Shown here piece by piece: positions 49,357-61,361 of a stretch of 64,000 bases of DNA. The stretch covers positions 248,001-312,000 of the forward strand of contig NZ_OW969598.1 of the NCBI RefSeq assembly GCF_943181435.1, in the 5' to 3' direction. The stretch is from Neisseria sp. Marseille-Q6792 (GTDB lineage Bacteria > Pseudomonadota > Gammaproteobacteria > Burkholderiales > Neisseriaceae). Both the position numbers and the translations under genes were made by a program. The first letter of the stretch is position 1, and every line of letters starts with the position of its first letter. Under the pieces are notes generated by a model, which searched no databases, was not told the DNA's origin, and saw nothing but the letters and a program-made list of their open reading frames with translations.

Positions 49357-49485
49357 TTAGATTTTGCACGCACCGCCTTCGCAGCCGTCGTCGTTTTCCG
49401 AATCGACGCCGCCTTCCACGGTAACGCCGTCAAAATCGTCAAGCAGGTTGTCGAGATTGTCGAGGTTAAGTTCTTGTTCGTTCAT
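49357..49485 (-). CDS. Small acidic protein in the isc cluster
   Basis: A 42-residue ORF, MNEQELNLDNLDNLLDDFDG, ending DGCEGGACKI. It is rich in Asp/Glu/Asn with two cysteines near the end. A ribosome site AAGGATG lies before the ATG. Its position between iscS and iscU, with the same orientation, suggests a role or at least co-expression with cluster assembly, but I know no function. It shares acidic character and a terminal Cys-Gly motif with the 47-residue ORF at 3359. Confidence 0.55.
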   Translation of the reverse strand: MNEQELNLDNLDNLLDDFDGVTVEGGVDSENDDGCEGGACKI

Positions 49486-49518
49486 GGGTTGCATCCTTAA
49501 TTTTAATGTGGTGGCTTT

Positions 49519-49563
49519 TAGGTCGTCTGAAAAGGTCTTTTGGGATTTCAGACGACCTTTTTT
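49519..49563. terminator. Hairpin with variant uptake sequences
   Basis: AGGTCGTCTGAAAA paired with TTTCAGACGACCT followed by TTTTTT. The arms carry AGGTCGTCTGAA, the variant dialect, not the local ATGCCGTCTGAA. Confidence 0.75.
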
Positions 49564-49571
49564 ATTTATAG

Positions 49572-49637
49572 GTAGGTTGGGTTATTAAACCCATTCAGGT
49601 GCTTTAATAGGCTTGTTGGGTTTCCAACCCAACCTAC
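49572..49637. repeat. Inverted repeat of GTAGGTTGGGTT
   Basis: GTAGGTTGGGTT (49572-49583) and AACCCAACCTAC (49626-49637) with an AT-rich loop. Marks the edge of the Fic insert. Confidence 0.55.
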
Positions 49638-49669
49638 GCTTGCTTAAAATATCGTGGTTTGTTGATGTT

Positions 49670-50272
49670 TTAGTCGTCTGAAAAAGACGATTGTTCTAAA
49701 TTGTCTAAAATTAATCGTGCCAATAAACTGCTATCGGCATGGTATGCCTGACTAGAGGCTTGAATCATTTGTTCGGCAGAGATATTTTGCCAATGTATCT
49801 GCAAACCGTTTTTCATTGCCAATTGCGTCATAAACAGGCGCAATGTTCTGCCGTTTCCTTCACGAAAAGGATGTAGAACGTTCAATTCGCCCAAATAATA
49901 GGCTGCACGTTCTGCAAACTTATCTTTATCCAATCCCTGCAAATAGTTTTCGCTTCGCAACTTCTCCAAAAGTTTACGGCTTTCGTTTTCGATAAAAGCA
50001 AAATTGGCAAATCGGGTATTACCTTTGGAAATATCAACTCTCCGGATTTCGCCCGCCCAATCATAAACATCGCCAAACAGTTCGCGATGAATGGTCTGTA
50101 AATGCGCCAAATCAAAATTGCCCGTAATGGGTTGCAAAAGCAGATGCTGGGCGGAAATAGCAGAAATGTCTCTTTCGACCTTTTCTAATTCAAGTGGATC
50201 TTGAATGGCTAATTTATTTCTAAATACAGCATCATTCATATAGATTATGTCTTCACCACCGTATTTACTCAT
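49670..50272 (-). CDS. Fic/DOC-family adenylyltransferase
   Basis: A 200-residue Fic protein. The active site HPFREGNGRTLRLF has the full HPFx(D/E)GNGR motif, so it should be able to transfer AMP to a target hydroxyl. The order and surrounding residues (QTIHRELFGDVYDWAGEIR, KLRSENYLQGL) follow E. coli Fic and Bartonella VbhT. I do not see a self-inhibiting S/TxxxE(G/N) segment within it, so control by a separate antitoxin is likely. It starts 4 bases after the stop of the upstream ORF, so the two are co-translated. Its DNA is AT-richer than the isc genes on either side. Confidence 0.88.
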   Translation of the reverse strand: MSKYGGEDIIYMNDAVFRNKLAIQDPLELEKVERDISAISAQHLLLQPITGNFDLAHLQTIHRELFGDVYDWAGEIRRVDISKGNTRFANFAFIENESRKLLEKLRSENYLQGLDKDKFAERAAYYLGELNVLHPFREGNGRTLRLFMTQLAMKNGLQIHWQNISAEQMIQASSQAYHADSSLLARLILDNLEQSSFSDD

Positions 50273-50276
50273 TTTT

Positions 50277-50699
50277 TTAGAACCTTTGTTTAATTTTTCT
50301 TATTTCTTTCTCAATATTTGTTTTACCAATCTTTAGAAGTTGCATTGCATATTGAGTTTGTCGGCTAATTTCTAAATTCTCCATTTTCCATGAACCGGTG
50401 ATATCATCAACATCTTTTGTCCAATGATCTTCAATAGTTAACCATTCCAAACTTCCTTTATCACGATCAATAATATCAAGATGATGTCCTCCTTGATAAA
50501 CAAAAATGTTTTTATTCTTAAATAAGGAAGAGAATTTTTTGAATATAGATCGATTGTATTCAATAACAGATAAAGCAAATTCAATATCTTTTTTTAATAC
50601 GTCTAAATCTTGTTTATAATCTAAGTCAAATTGTTCAAAATATTTTCCATAAATAATACGTTTATAACCATTTGGCAAATTAATAATTTTAACTTTCAT
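50277..50699 (-). CDS. Hypothetical protein co-transcribed with Fic
   Basis: I start at MKVKIINLPNGYKRIIYGK (50699, 140 residues), the first Met with a plausible AAAGAA site; the frame runs up to 50825 inside the iscS end. It is AT-rich and lysine-rich, with HHLDIIDRDKGSLEWLTIED and a C-terminal helical KIGKTNIEKEIRKIKQRF. No domain is recognised. Its stop lies 4 bases before the fic ATG, where a Fic antitoxin is found in related systems, so it may be a partner or antitoxin, but it has no SxxxEG motif. Confidence 0.6.
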   Translation of the reverse strand: MKVKIINLPNGYKRIIYGKYFEQFDLDYKQDLDVLKKDIEFALSVIEYNRSIFKKFSSLFKNKNIFVYQGGHHLDIIDRDKGSLEWLTIEDHWTKDVDDITGSWKMENLEISRQTQYAMQLLKIGKTNIEKEIRKIKQRF

Positions 50700-50805
50700 G
50701 GTATTCTTTCTATGAAAATAGCTTACAAGACTGTCTATAAAAAGTGTTTTACTGTATTCAAAAATTAGACTCACTTTCTCAGACAGCCTTTGTTTGACAT
50801 CAATC

Positions 50806-52020
50806 TTAATGCGCTGCCCATTCAATCGAGTTCAAATCAATCCCGTCTTTGAACATTTCCCACAGCGGCGACAGTTCGCGCAGTTTGCCGATTTTGGATT
50901 TGATCAGTTCTGCCGCGAATTGCACTTCTTCTTCGGTGGTCATGCGGCCGAAGGTGATGCGCAGGGATGAGTGCGCCAGTTCGTCGTTGCGACCGAGTGC
51001 GCGCAGGACGTAGCTGGGTTCGAGACTGGCAGAAGTACAGGCGGAGCCGCTGGATACGGCGAGTTCTTTCACCGCCATAATCAGGCTTTCGCCTTCGACG
51101 AAGTTGAAGCTGACGTTCAGGTTGTTCGGGGCGCGGTGTTCGAGGTCGCCGTTGATATAGACTTCTTCGATGCCTTCGATGCCTTTGAGGAAGATGTCGC
51201 GCAGTTTGCGGTAGTGCGCCATATCTTGCTCGAGTTCTTCTTTGGCGATGCGGAAGGCTTCGCCCATACCGACAATTTGGTGGGTCGGCAGGGTGCCGCT
51301 GCGGAAGCCGCGTTCGTGGCCGCCGCCGTGCATTTGGGCTTCGAGGCGGACGCGGGGTTTGCGGCGGACGTACAGTGCGCCGATGCCTTTAGGACCGTAC
51401 ACTTTATGACCGGACATGGACAACAGGTCGATTTTGGCGGCTTCAACGTCGACAGGTACTTTGCCGCATGCTTGGGCGGCATCGACGTGGAAGACGATTT
51501 TGCGTTCGCGGCAGATTTCGCCGATGGCGGGAATGTCTTGCACTACGCCGATTTCGTTGTTTACCCACATTACGGAAATCAGGATGGTGTCGTCGCGGAT
51601 GGCGGCTTTGAGTTCTTCCAGATTAATCAAACCGTTTTCTTGAACGCCGAGGTAGGTTACTTCAAAACCTTGGCGTTCGAGTTCGCGCATCGTGTCGAGC
51701 ACGGCTTTGTGTTCGGTTTTGACGGTGATGAGGTGTTTGCCTTTGGTTTTGTAGAAGTTTGCCGCACCTTTGATGGCGAGGTTGTCGGACTCGGTCGCGC
51801 CGCTGGTGAAGATGATTTCTTTGGGATCGGCATTAATCAGGGCGGCGATGTCGGCGCGGGCTTTTTCGACGGCCTCTTCTGCTTCCCAGCCGAATGCGTG
51901 GCTGTTGGAGGCGGGGTTGCCGAAGGTTTCGGTCAGATAGGGAATCATTTTTTCGGCAACGCGTTTGTCAACGGGTGTGGTGGCGGCGTAGTCAAGGTAA
52001 ACGGGGGTTTTGACGGTCAT
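50806..52020 (-). CDS. iscS: Cysteine desulfurase IscS
   Basis: A 404-residue PLP enzyme that takes sulfur from cysteine for Fe-S clusters and tRNA thiolation. The PLP Lys is in [18 protein letters not shown], the persulfide Cys in [20 protein letters not shown], and the substrate His region in [14 protein letters not shown]. The C-terminus [18 protein letters not shown] is the IscU-docking end. It follows iscR by about 28 bp, and is separated from iscU by the Fic pair and the small acidic ORF. Confidence 0.96.
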   Translation of the reverse strand: MTVKTPVYLDYAATTPVDKRVAEKMIPYLTETFGNPASNSHAFGWEAEEAVEKARADIAALINADPKEIIFTSGATESDNLAIKGAANFYKTKGKHLITVKTEHKAVLDTMRELERQGFEVTYLGVQENGLINLEELKAAIRDDTILISVMWVNNEIGVVQDIPAIGEICRERKIVFHVDAAQACGKVPVDVEAAKIDLLSMSGHKVYGPKGIGALYVRRKPRVRLEAQMHGGGHERGFRSGTLPTHQIVGMGEAFRIAKEELEQDMAHYRKLRDIFLKGIEGIEEVYINGDLEHRAPNNLNVSFNFVEGESLIMAVKELAVSSGSACTSASLEPSYVLRALGRNDELAHSSLRITFGRMTTEEEVQFAAELIKSKIGKLRELSPLWEMFKDGIDLNSIEWAAH

Positions 52021-52048
52021 GGTTTGCTCTTTCTTTTTCGGGTGTTAT

Positions 52049-52495
52049 TTAATGGATGTGTGTAAACTGGACGACGCGGCTGCTGTCGCCGTTGTTTTTT
52101 TGTTCGATGATGCTTTGCAGGGTAACGCTGCCGAGGTAGTCGTTGATGGTTTTGTTTAAATTCTCCCAAAGGTCGTGCGTCAGGCAGGGCGCGCCGTGGT
52201 GGCAGTTGGCTTTGCTGCCGCATTGGGTCGCGTCCAGCCGGTCTTCGGCGGCGGAAATGATTTGGGCGATGTTGATTTGTGCGGGAGGGGCAGCGAGGAT
52301 GTAGCCGCCGCCGGGCCCGCGCAGGCTTTCAACCAGTCCGGCGCGGCGGAGTTTGCCGAACAATTGCTCGAGATAGGAGAGGGATATGTTTTGGCGTTCG
52401 CTGATGGCACTGAGTTTGACGGCGCCGGTTTGCGCGTTCATCGCCAAATCCAGCATAGCGGTAACGGCGAAACGCCCTTTGGTGGTCAGTCTCAT
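52049..52495 (-). CDS. iscR: Iron-sulfur cluster regulator IscR
   Basis: An Rrf2-family regulator of 148 residues, starting MRLTTKGRFAVTAMLDLA (52495) rather than the longer open frame. Winged-helix residues lie in the first 70 (SLSYLEQLFGKLRRAGLV; RGPGGGYILA). The 2Fe-2S ligands C92, C98 and C104 are present (QCGSKANCHHGAPC). Holo-IscR should repress this operon. A type 1 IscR site lies upstream. It is the first gene of iscRS. Confidence 0.95.
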   Translation of the reverse strand: MRLTTKGRFAVTAMLDLAMNAQTGAVKLSAISERQNISLSYLEQLFGKLRRAGLVESLRGPGGGYILAAPPAQINIAQIISAAEDRLDATQCGSKANCHHGAPCLTHDLWENLNKTINDYLGSVTLQSIIEQKNNGDSSRVVQFTHIH

Positions 52496-52543
52496 GGTGG
52501 TGGTTGCCCGTGTCGGCTTTTTTATAGTGGGCAGAATTGTCCA

Positions 52544-52568
52544 ATATCTGAGTATTTCAGTCAAGTAT
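52544..52568 (-). promoter_or_regulatory. IscR type 1 binding site
   Basis: On the minus strand the 25-bp site (ATACTTGACTG...CAGATAT) matches the E. coli type 1 consensus at 23 of 25 positions by my count. It contains TTGACT as a possible -35, with GACAAT 17 bp later as -10, so bound IscR would block iscR transcription. Confidence 0.8.
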
Positions 52569-52774
52569 GGGGGAGCTGTTGCCGATTGTTTGTTTAAATG
52601 GCGGTATAGTCTGATTTTGCTCTATTTGTTTGGTTTTTTGAATCAGTGGGTTATGTTTTTTGAGGAGCGGCGGTTGGGGCGTTTTGCCGGCAAGCGGTTT
52701 CAAAACGATTTGATTTATTTTTGATATTGATATAGATTATCTAAATCTTAGTGATTTATTTGGGTATTGCCTGA

Positions 52775-52812
52775 AATGCCGTTTGAAGGCTCAAGCAGTT
52801 TCAGACGGCATA
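52775..52812. terminator. DUS-type hairpin before lldD
   Basis: AATGCCGTTTGAA (one mismatch to the DUS) and TTTCAGACGGCATATT; 33 bp upstream of the lldD start. Confidence 0.5.
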
Positions 52813-52844
52813 TTCCATCAGGCTGTCAAACAGGGAAAAACAAG

Positions 52845-54017
52845 ATGAAACGTGATTTGAGCAAAATGACCTGCATCGAAGACTTGCGCCGCGTTGCCAA
52901 GCGCAAAATGCCGCGTATGTTTTACGATTACATCGATTCGGGTTCGTGGACGGAAACGACTTATCGGGAAAATACTTCGGATTTCAAAGACATCCGCTTC
53001 CGTCAAAAAGTATTGGTCAATATGGAGGGACGCAGCCTTGAGACTAAAATGATCGGGCAGGATGTGAAAATGCCGGTGGCGATTGCGCCGACGGGTTTTA
53101 CCGGCATGGCACACGCAGACGGCGAAATTTTGGCGGCGCGTGCGGCGGAGAAGTTCGGCATTCCGTTTACGCTGTCCACGATGTCTATCTGCTCGATTGA
53201 AGACGTTGCCGAGAACACCAGCGCGCCGTTTTGGTTTCAGCTTTATGTGATGCGCGACCGCGAGTTTATGGAAAACCTGATTAAGCGCGCGAAGGATGCC
53301 AAATGTTCGGCGTTGGTATTGACCGCCGATTTGCAGGTTTTGGGGCAACGCCACAAAGACATCAAAAACGGCCTGTCCGCGCCGCCGAAACCGACCATCG
53401 CCAATTTAATCAATCTGGCGACCAAGCCCGAATGGTGCATGAAAATGCTGAACACGGAACGCCGCACGTTCCGCAATATCGTCGGACACGCCAAAAACGT
53501 CGGCGATTTGTCTTCGCTGTCTTCTTGGACATCCGAACAATTCGACCCGCGCCTGAGCTGGGACGACGTCGCCCGCATTAAAGATTTGTGGGGCGGCAAG
53601 CTGATTATCAAAGGCATTATGGAACCTGAAGACGCGGAAAAAGCAGCGAAAAGCGGTGCGGATGCATTGGTCGTTTCCAACCACGGCGGCCGCCAGCTCG
53701 ACGATACCGTGTCTGCCATCAAAGCCTTGCCCGACATCGTCAGCGCAGTGGGCAGCGACATCGAAGTTTGGATGGACAGCGGCATCCGTAGCGGTCAGGA
53801 TATTTTGAAGGCGTGGGCTTTGGGCGCGAAAGGTACGATGATAGGCCGGGCGTTTCTGTATGGTTTGGGTGCGTATGGTGAAGAAGGCGTAACCCGTGCG
53901 CTGGAAATCCTGTATAAAGAAATGGATATATCTATGGCGTTTACGGGACACCGCGATATTCAAGATGTCGATGCTTCGATTTTGAGAGGCAAAGATTGGG
54001 GCAGAGAAACGGTTTAG
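52845..54017 (+). CDS. lldD: L-lactate dehydrogenase (quinone), FMN-dependent
   Basis: 390 residues of the alpha-hydroxyacid oxidase family. I start at MKRDLSKMTCIEDLRRVAKR (52845). It oxidises L-lactate to pyruvate at the inner membrane. The FMN barrel starts at MPRMFYDYIDSGSW; IAPTGFTGMAHADGE and the active-site His with substrate Arg in SNHGGRQLD are present, followed by DSGIRSGQDILKAWALGAK. With dld it lets the cell use both lactate isomers. An imperfect DUS pair follows. Confidence 0.95.
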   Translation: MKRDLSKMTCIEDLRRVAKRKMPRMFYDYIDSGSWTETTYRENTSDFKDIRFRQKVLVNMEGRSLETKMIGQDVKMPVAIAPTGFTGMAHADGEILAARAAEKFGIPFTLSTMSICSIEDVAENTSAPFWFQLYVMRDREFMENLIKRAKDAKCSALVLTADLQVLGQRHKDIKNGLSAPPKPTIANLINLATKPEWCMKMLNTERRTFRNIVGHAKNVGDLSSLSSWTSEQFDPRLSWDDVARIKDLWGGKLIIKGIMEPEDAEKAAKSGADALVVSNHGGRQLDDTVSAIKALPDIVSAVGSDIEVWMDSGIRSGQDILKAWALGAKGTMIGRAFLYGLGAYGEEGVTRALEILYKEMDISMAFTGHRDIQDVDASILRGKDWGRETV

Positions 54018-54032
54018 ATACTGAAAAATATG

Positions 54033-54064
54033 ATGCCGTCTGAACACATGGTTCGGACGGCATT
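54033..54064 (+). terminator. DUS-type terminator after lldD
   Basis: ATGCCGTCTGAAC paired with GTTCGGACGGCAT (one mismatch) followed by TAAAATTTG. Confidence 0.6.
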
Positions 54065-54165
54065 AAAATTTGGCTGTATTTTAATAATGTGTTGATTAAA
54101 TATCTGACAAAACACTCTTTTATAAAGGAAGTTTTGTCAAACGGGGCTGCCGGCAATGCACTACT

Positions 54166-56929
54166 TCATTTTTCAAGCGATGCCGCACCTAAAGGGAATG
54201 ACTCCGTAAATTGTCCATTTTTCTGATGATCAGTAAAAAACGGTAAACCGATCAAACGATAATGCGGTGTATCTTTTTGCAGGATTTTATCCTTCCCATA
54301 TTCCACTGTGATTGCCTCTAAAAAAGCTTCTTTCCACGAATCATTTTCCACTAAATGCCCGCCTTTGGGTTCAATGAAAATTTGGTAATGCAAAAAGCCG
54401 TCCACGCTGTCGGAAGAAGATTTTTGTTTATCTTTCAGCAATAAAACAAAGTCCGGCATAAATCCTTCACCATCGGCAAAGTTATTCAATTTAAACACTT
54501 CTTCATTTCGGATTAAATGCACGTCATATTTAGATTTCAAATCGCCCAAACGCTCTGAAATAAATTGAATTAACGCTTCTTCCAAACTTGTTCCAGCAAA
54601 ATTATCCATCACATACCAATCATTTTGCGTGGCAATAGCAGTTTTTATATCATCTTTTTTGACCCATTTTTGTTTTGGCGTGCCGAAAATTTCCCATAAT
54701 TTTTTAGGCGTAAATTCTTTTGTACCGATAAATGGCTTATCACTTTCATTCAAATGTTTTTCAACCATTTCCAAGATTTTCAGGCAGCCTGCAAGTTTAT
54801 CGTCCGGGCGAACCTGTTTGTCTTGCCCTAATCCTAAAAATTCAATTTGCCAGTCTTTCAACAATTTATTTTGCAATTCATTGCGATTTTGAATGTTGAG
54901 CTTGCTTTGCAAACGGTTGAAATGGAATAAAGATTGGCTATTTTTCCCTTTGATATGTAATGCTTTATTAAAAATGTGCCACTCTATTTCACTCATTTTT
55001 ATGGTTTGAGTAAAATTATTTTGTGTGCCGATTTGTCGGGCGGTTTCATCATTTTCATCGGCTGTAAATTGCGTTTCCTGCAACAGTTGATTACCGTGAA
55101 CTTGGAATGAAAGCGTTTGCGGATTGGCTTGCAGGCTGTCTGCATTATTGCTTTTGGCGTTTGGGTTGGGGATTTTTTTATTCGCCCAAATTAACAACTC
55201 TCTAAAATCCTTATTATCGGCAAATTCAGATTTGAGTTTAAATGTTGCCAACACCTTATCATCGTCTTTTTCAGGCAAATAACCGTCTTTTCGCAACTCG
55301 TTTTTCAGTTCTGAAATATAGCGGGATTGCTCATCGTGCGTGTAATAAAACAATTCTTCCAAGATACGTAATTCGTGTTGCATATCGTTGTCAAATTTGC
55401 GTTTATTCGGCTGTTTACCTTCAAACGCAAATGGAAAATAACGCACACCACGACCAATCAACTGTTTTTCTGATACGGTAGCGGCAGCCGTTTTGCCCGA
55501 TTTTTTATTTGAACCACCGCCATTTTGCCCTTCATACAAACGCACAATATCAAACAAATTTAAAACGTCCCAACCCTCGGTTAATCTATCCACCGTAAAA
55601 ATGGCACGGATTGGATTATCAGCCGCTTCCAAATTATTCAGCAATTTTTCCGTTTCGCCGTCGGTCTTTTCGGTTTTGTTTTTGTTGGTTTCGGAGTTGG
55701 TAATAATCACATTATGTTTTTGATAATTTTGTTTCACCCAATTTGCCAAATGTGCAAACTCAAATTTATTGTCCTGCATAAATTTTAGGGCTTGTTCGGT
55801 GCGGGTTTTGCCTTGTTCGTTGGCGTTATCGCTATCGTTTAAGCTTGTTGAAAATGTCGTTAAAAACGAAAAATCATCCGCTTGCACATTTTCTGCCCAA
55901 TTTAAAAACGCCGAATAATCTGCTTTTGATTCATCAATCGTCTTACTTCTAAACAACATCACAGGCTTGAAATTGGCAATGCCATATTTCAACGCAATTT
56001 GATGGCGATACCAAGCAAACAATAAAGCGTGCAACACCCGCTCTTTCTTATTCAGCGTACTAGATACCAAATTGATTTCTTTGGTATAACCCTTTTGCAA
56101 AAATTCTTTTAAGCCAAATTTTGTGATGATTTTATCCGCGTATTTTTGTTGCACGTCAGCATTTTCAGGCAACGTGGCGGTAAATTCCAATAGCACATTT
56201 TGGCTAGGATTGCCATTTTTATTGAGCAACAACTCCAAAACCATATGCTCCCAGCCTTTACGTTCAATTTCGGCATCGCTAGTGCGGTCGTTCATTTCCT
56301 TTTCTAAATCTAATTCGCCTTGTTTTTTGCCTTTGGTTTGTGCGTTTAAATGGTGTGCTTCATCGCCCAGCATCACAAGGTTCAATTTGTGCAAATCTGC
56401 CAATGTGGTTTGGTTTTCTCGCTCGGTGTGGATATCGTTATACAGTTTTTGAATACTGGTAAATTTAATTTCAATGCCGTCTGAATGTGGGCTAAATGTC
56501 TCTACTTTGCGAATGGGAATAACCGTATCGCCTTGCAAAATCTTTTCGGTAAATAAAAATTTTGCGTGCGCCGGGTCAATAAAATTATTTTCCGTTTTAT
56601 CCACGATATTATTTTGATTGACGAAAAACAAAAAATGCCGATAACCCTTTTCAAAATAATACAAAATCAACGCCGCCATCATCATTGTTTTGCCGGCTCC
56701 CGTTGCCATATTGAACAGCAAATGGGTAGGACGGTTTTTGATGCCGGGGAAATCCTTTAATTTTGAAGTGCGGTCAAAAATCACAAAATTTTCTAAAGCC
56801 GATTTTTGCCATTCAAAAAACGGATATTTTAAATTATTGGAAACAAATTCAGGCAGCGCGAAAAAATCCGTCTGTTCCATTTCTTCCAGCATTGATTTGC
56901 GGTCTTCCACCCAATCAAACAAAGTTTTA

Positions 56930-56940
<11 letters not shown>
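54166..56940 (-). CDS. res: Type III restriction enzyme, Res subunit
   Basis: 924 residues, starting MANDKTLFDWVEDRKSML (56940). It is a superfamily 2 helicase-nuclease that cuts only with the Mod subunit bound. Walker A is MATGAGKTMMMAALI, the DEAD-box is LGDEAHHLNAQ, and the C-terminal PD-(D/E)xK nuclease reads MPDFVLLL ... IFIEPKG. The start lies in the last 11 bases of mod, so translation is coupled. The gene appears intact, so restriction should depend on whether modA is in frame. Confidence 0.9.
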
Positions 56941-58992
<2,052 letters not shown>

Positions 58993-59163
58993 CGTTATAA
59001 ATCCTCATCAGTCATTTTAATGTGCCATTCTTGTGTAACGGCAAATGGCTTTGCAAATAAATTATAATAAAATCAATTATTTGATGTCTTTGCTGTTTCC
59101 GGGGTGTTCGCAAAGTTGCGATAAGCGGGGCGGGTGTCCGAGTGTGTCGTGATTTTGCGGAAA

Positions 59164-59270
59164 TATAGTGGATTAAATTTAAATCAGGACAAGGCGACGA
59201 AGCCGCGGACAGTACAAATAGTACGGCAAGGCGAGGCAACGCTGTACTGGTTTAAATTTAATCCACTATA
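59164..59270. repeat. Correia element, short 107-bp form
   Basis: TATAGTGGATTAAATTTAAATC ... TTTAAATTTAATCCACTATA between modA and truB. The rest of the 59.0-59.3 kb interval has no gene. Confidence 0.92.
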
Positions 59271-59312
59271 TCAACACATTATTCAAACACAGCCCGTATT
59301 TTTAACCGTCGT

Positions 59313-60233
59313 TCAGGCGGCGGATGCCGCCGTGTTCATCAGGCGCAAGGCTTTCAGACGGCATATTTCCTTTTGATATTCCGCCAGTCCGACAAAGCGG
59401 CCGTTTTCCATGTAAACGCGTACCGGCGTATCGGAAGGCAGGTCTTCCTCGAAACGCGGACGTTGTCCGCAGCGGAGCATATGGACGGCATAATCGTTTA
59501 AAACGGTTTGGGGAAAGTGTGAAACCAATACGTCGCAGGGTAGCAGCAAGCTGTCGCGTTCTGTTTCGTTCAAATTTGCCAAGGCCTCAAGCGTGTGGCT
59601 TTGGGCGATGGTAAAACCGGCGGTTTCGGTGCGGCGCAAGGCGGTCAGGTGGGCGAACGTGCCGATGTGTTTGGCGATGTCTTCGCTCAAAGTGCGGATG
59701 TAGGTGCCTTTGCTGCAACGCACGCTTATCACGGCTTTGGGCGCGTCAAACTCGGTAATATCGATGGCGTAAACGGTAATGTCGCGCGCTTTGCGTTCGA
59801 TGACGATGCCTTTGCGGGCGTATTCGTACAGCGGTTTGCCTTCGTGCTTGAGGGCGGAAAACATCGGCGGCACTTGGCGGATGTCGCCTGTCAGTGCTTG
59901 GCAGGCCGTCTGAAATTCGGCTAAGGAAATATCGGCGCGGGCGGTGGCAACGATTTCGCCTTCGGCATCGCCCGTGCTGCTGGCTTCGCCGAGTTTCAGC
60001 GTGGCGGTGTAGGCTTTATCGGCATCAATCAGATATTGGGCGAACTTGGTCGCTTCGCCGAAGCAAACGGGCAAAAGTCCGGTTGCCAAAGGGTCGAGCA
60101 CACCGGTATGCCCTGCTTTTTCAGCACGGAACAAACGCCGCGCTTTTTGCAGGGCGGTGTTGCTGGAAAGGTCTTCGGGTTTGTCGAGAAGAAGAACGCC
60201 GTTGACCGGGCGTTTGGCGGGTTTATTGGTCAT
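59313..60233 (-). CDS. truB: tRNA pseudouridine55 synthase TruB
   Basis: A 306-residue enzyme that makes pseudouridine 55 in the T-arm of tRNAs. [19 protein letters not shown] and [19 protein letters not shown] are typical; Asp47 in the second motif is the nucleophile. A C-terminal PUA-like part follows. [12 protein letters not shown] is the natural start. In many bacteria truB follows rbfA directly; here a 181-residue ORF lies between. Confidence 0.95.
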   Translation of the reverse strand: MTNKPAKRPVNGVLLLDKPEDLSSNTALQKARRLFRAEKAGHTGVLDPLATGLLPVCFGEATKFAQYLIDADKAYTATLKLGEASSTGDAEGEIVATARADISLAEFQTACQALTGDIRQVPPMFSALKHEGKPLYEYARKGIVIERKARDITVYAIDITEFDAPKAVISVRCSKGTYIRTLSEDIAKHIGTFAHLTALRRTETAGFTIAQSHTLEALANLNETERDSLLLPCDVLVSHFPQTVLNDYAVHMLRCGQRPRFEEDLPSDTPVRVYMENGRFVGLAEYQKEICRLKALRLMNTAASAA

Positions 60234-60256
60234 ATTAATTAGGGGATATTAATGTT

Positions 60257-60287
60257 CAGACCGTCTGAAAGGGTTCAGACGGCCTGC
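60257..60287. terminator. Uptake-sequence hairpin between truB and the 181-residue ORF
   Basis: CAGACCGTCTGAA (one mismatch) and TTCAGACGGCCTG with AG-type flanks. Confidence 0.6.
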
Positions 60288-60290
60288 GTA

Positions 60291-60815
60291 TCAGCTTAAT
60301 TCTTCATTCAATAATTCACGAACAGAGTGTTTTTCATCAATTAGATCAACGCTGATTGCATCAAAGCCATTTCGTTTTAATGAGTCAAAACTAATGATTC
60401 GGCCATCAATTAAGGGGACTTGTCCTTCAAAATTGACGAAATCTTCATATTCATCTTCATAGTCTATATTGTAATAAAGATGGATCAGAACTCGGTAAGT
60501 ATACTCATCCAAATCAGTTAACGTTCTGTTTTGCTTTTGATTTGGACTATATTTGTCGCAAAACATAGCGTTATAGCCATGTTCCGCGCCATCAAACAAT
60601 ACGATTTCATCGCCGCTTACAGCTTCTACCGCCACAATTTTTACCGGAGCCTTATCAGTATCGGTAATCAATCCATCAAAAGGCTCTCCATAGTAACGGA
60701 TGTGGAAAGTATCTCTACCTTGGCAGGATAATGAAAAGCAACGATGCACGCCTTCAATTTGCAGGCTATCACTATGTGCATAGGCGGCTAAATGTTCGGG
60801 AATCAGATTGTTCAT
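60291..60815 (-). CDS. Hypothetical protein, inserted between rbfA and truB
   Basis: I start at MNNLIPEHLAAYAHSDSLQI (60815), 10 bases after the rbfA stop; 174 residues. It is acidic (YYNIDYEDEYEDFVNFEG, DEKHSVRELLNEELS) with conserved-looking DTFHIRYYGEPFDGL. I recognise no domain; the acidic, single-domain character would fit an immunity protein, but this is inference. Its small size and place in a normally tight operon point to a later insertion. Confidence 0.6.
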   Translation of the reverse strand: MNNLIPEHLAAYAHSDSLQIEGVHRCFSLSCQGRDTFHIRYYGEPFDGLITDTDKAPVKIVAVEAVSGDEIVLFDGAEHGYNAMFCDKYSPNQKQNRTLTDLDEYTYRVLIHLYYNIDYEDEYEDFVNFEGQVPLIDGRIISFDSLKRNGFDAISVDLIDEKHSVRELLNEELS

Positions 60816-60825
60816 TTTAGCAGTA

Positions 60826-61197
60826 TCAGTCTTCAACCGGTTTTTCCGCCGCCACTTGGTCGATAAGGGCGGACAGGTTCATACCGCGTTCCAAGGATTC
60901 GTCGTATTTGAAATGCAGCTCGGGGATTTTGAACAGCTTGATGCGTTTTGCCAATTCGCTGCGGAGGTGTCCGCGTGCGTGTTCCAGCACTTCTTCCGTA
61001 ATTTCGCGCGCGTCTTGGTTTAAAACGGTGTAGAACACGGTGGCGTGGCTGTAATCGCGGGTAACTTCGACTTCGTTGACGGTAATGAAGCCGGCGCGGG
61101 GGTCTTTCAGTCCGGTACGGACGAGTTCGGCAAGCTCGCGCATAATTTGTTCTTTGACACGGTCTTGGCGGGCGTAGCCGCGTTGGGGTTTTTTCAT
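60826..61197 (-). CDS. rbfA: Ribosome-binding factor A
   Basis: A 123-residue KH-fold protein needed for late 30S maturation and 16S rRNA 5' end processing. MKKPQRGYARQDRVKEQIMR is the typical start; DPRAGFITVNEVEVTRDYSHATVFYTVL is the conserved core and FKIPELHFKYDESLERGMNL follows. It lies before truB in the usual order, and here is separated from it by a 181-residue ORF. Confidence 0.95.
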   Translation of the reverse strand: MKKPQRGYARQDRVKEQIMRELAELVRTGLKDPRAGFITVNEVEVTRDYSHATVFYTVLNQDAREITEEVLEHARGHLRSELAKRIKLFKIPELHFKYDESLERGMNLSALIDQVAAEKPVED

Positions 61198-61361
61198 GAA
61201 TATCCTCAGATTTGGTTTCAGACGGCATTTCTGCCGCCGGGGCGGTTGCGAAGGGGCGTATTATAGCCGAATCGGCGGGATTTTAAGGTAATACGCGGCA
61301 GGATGTCCTTGGGATCGCAAGAAGGCAATACAAAGGCTTCAAGGGTATAAACATTGGTCTT

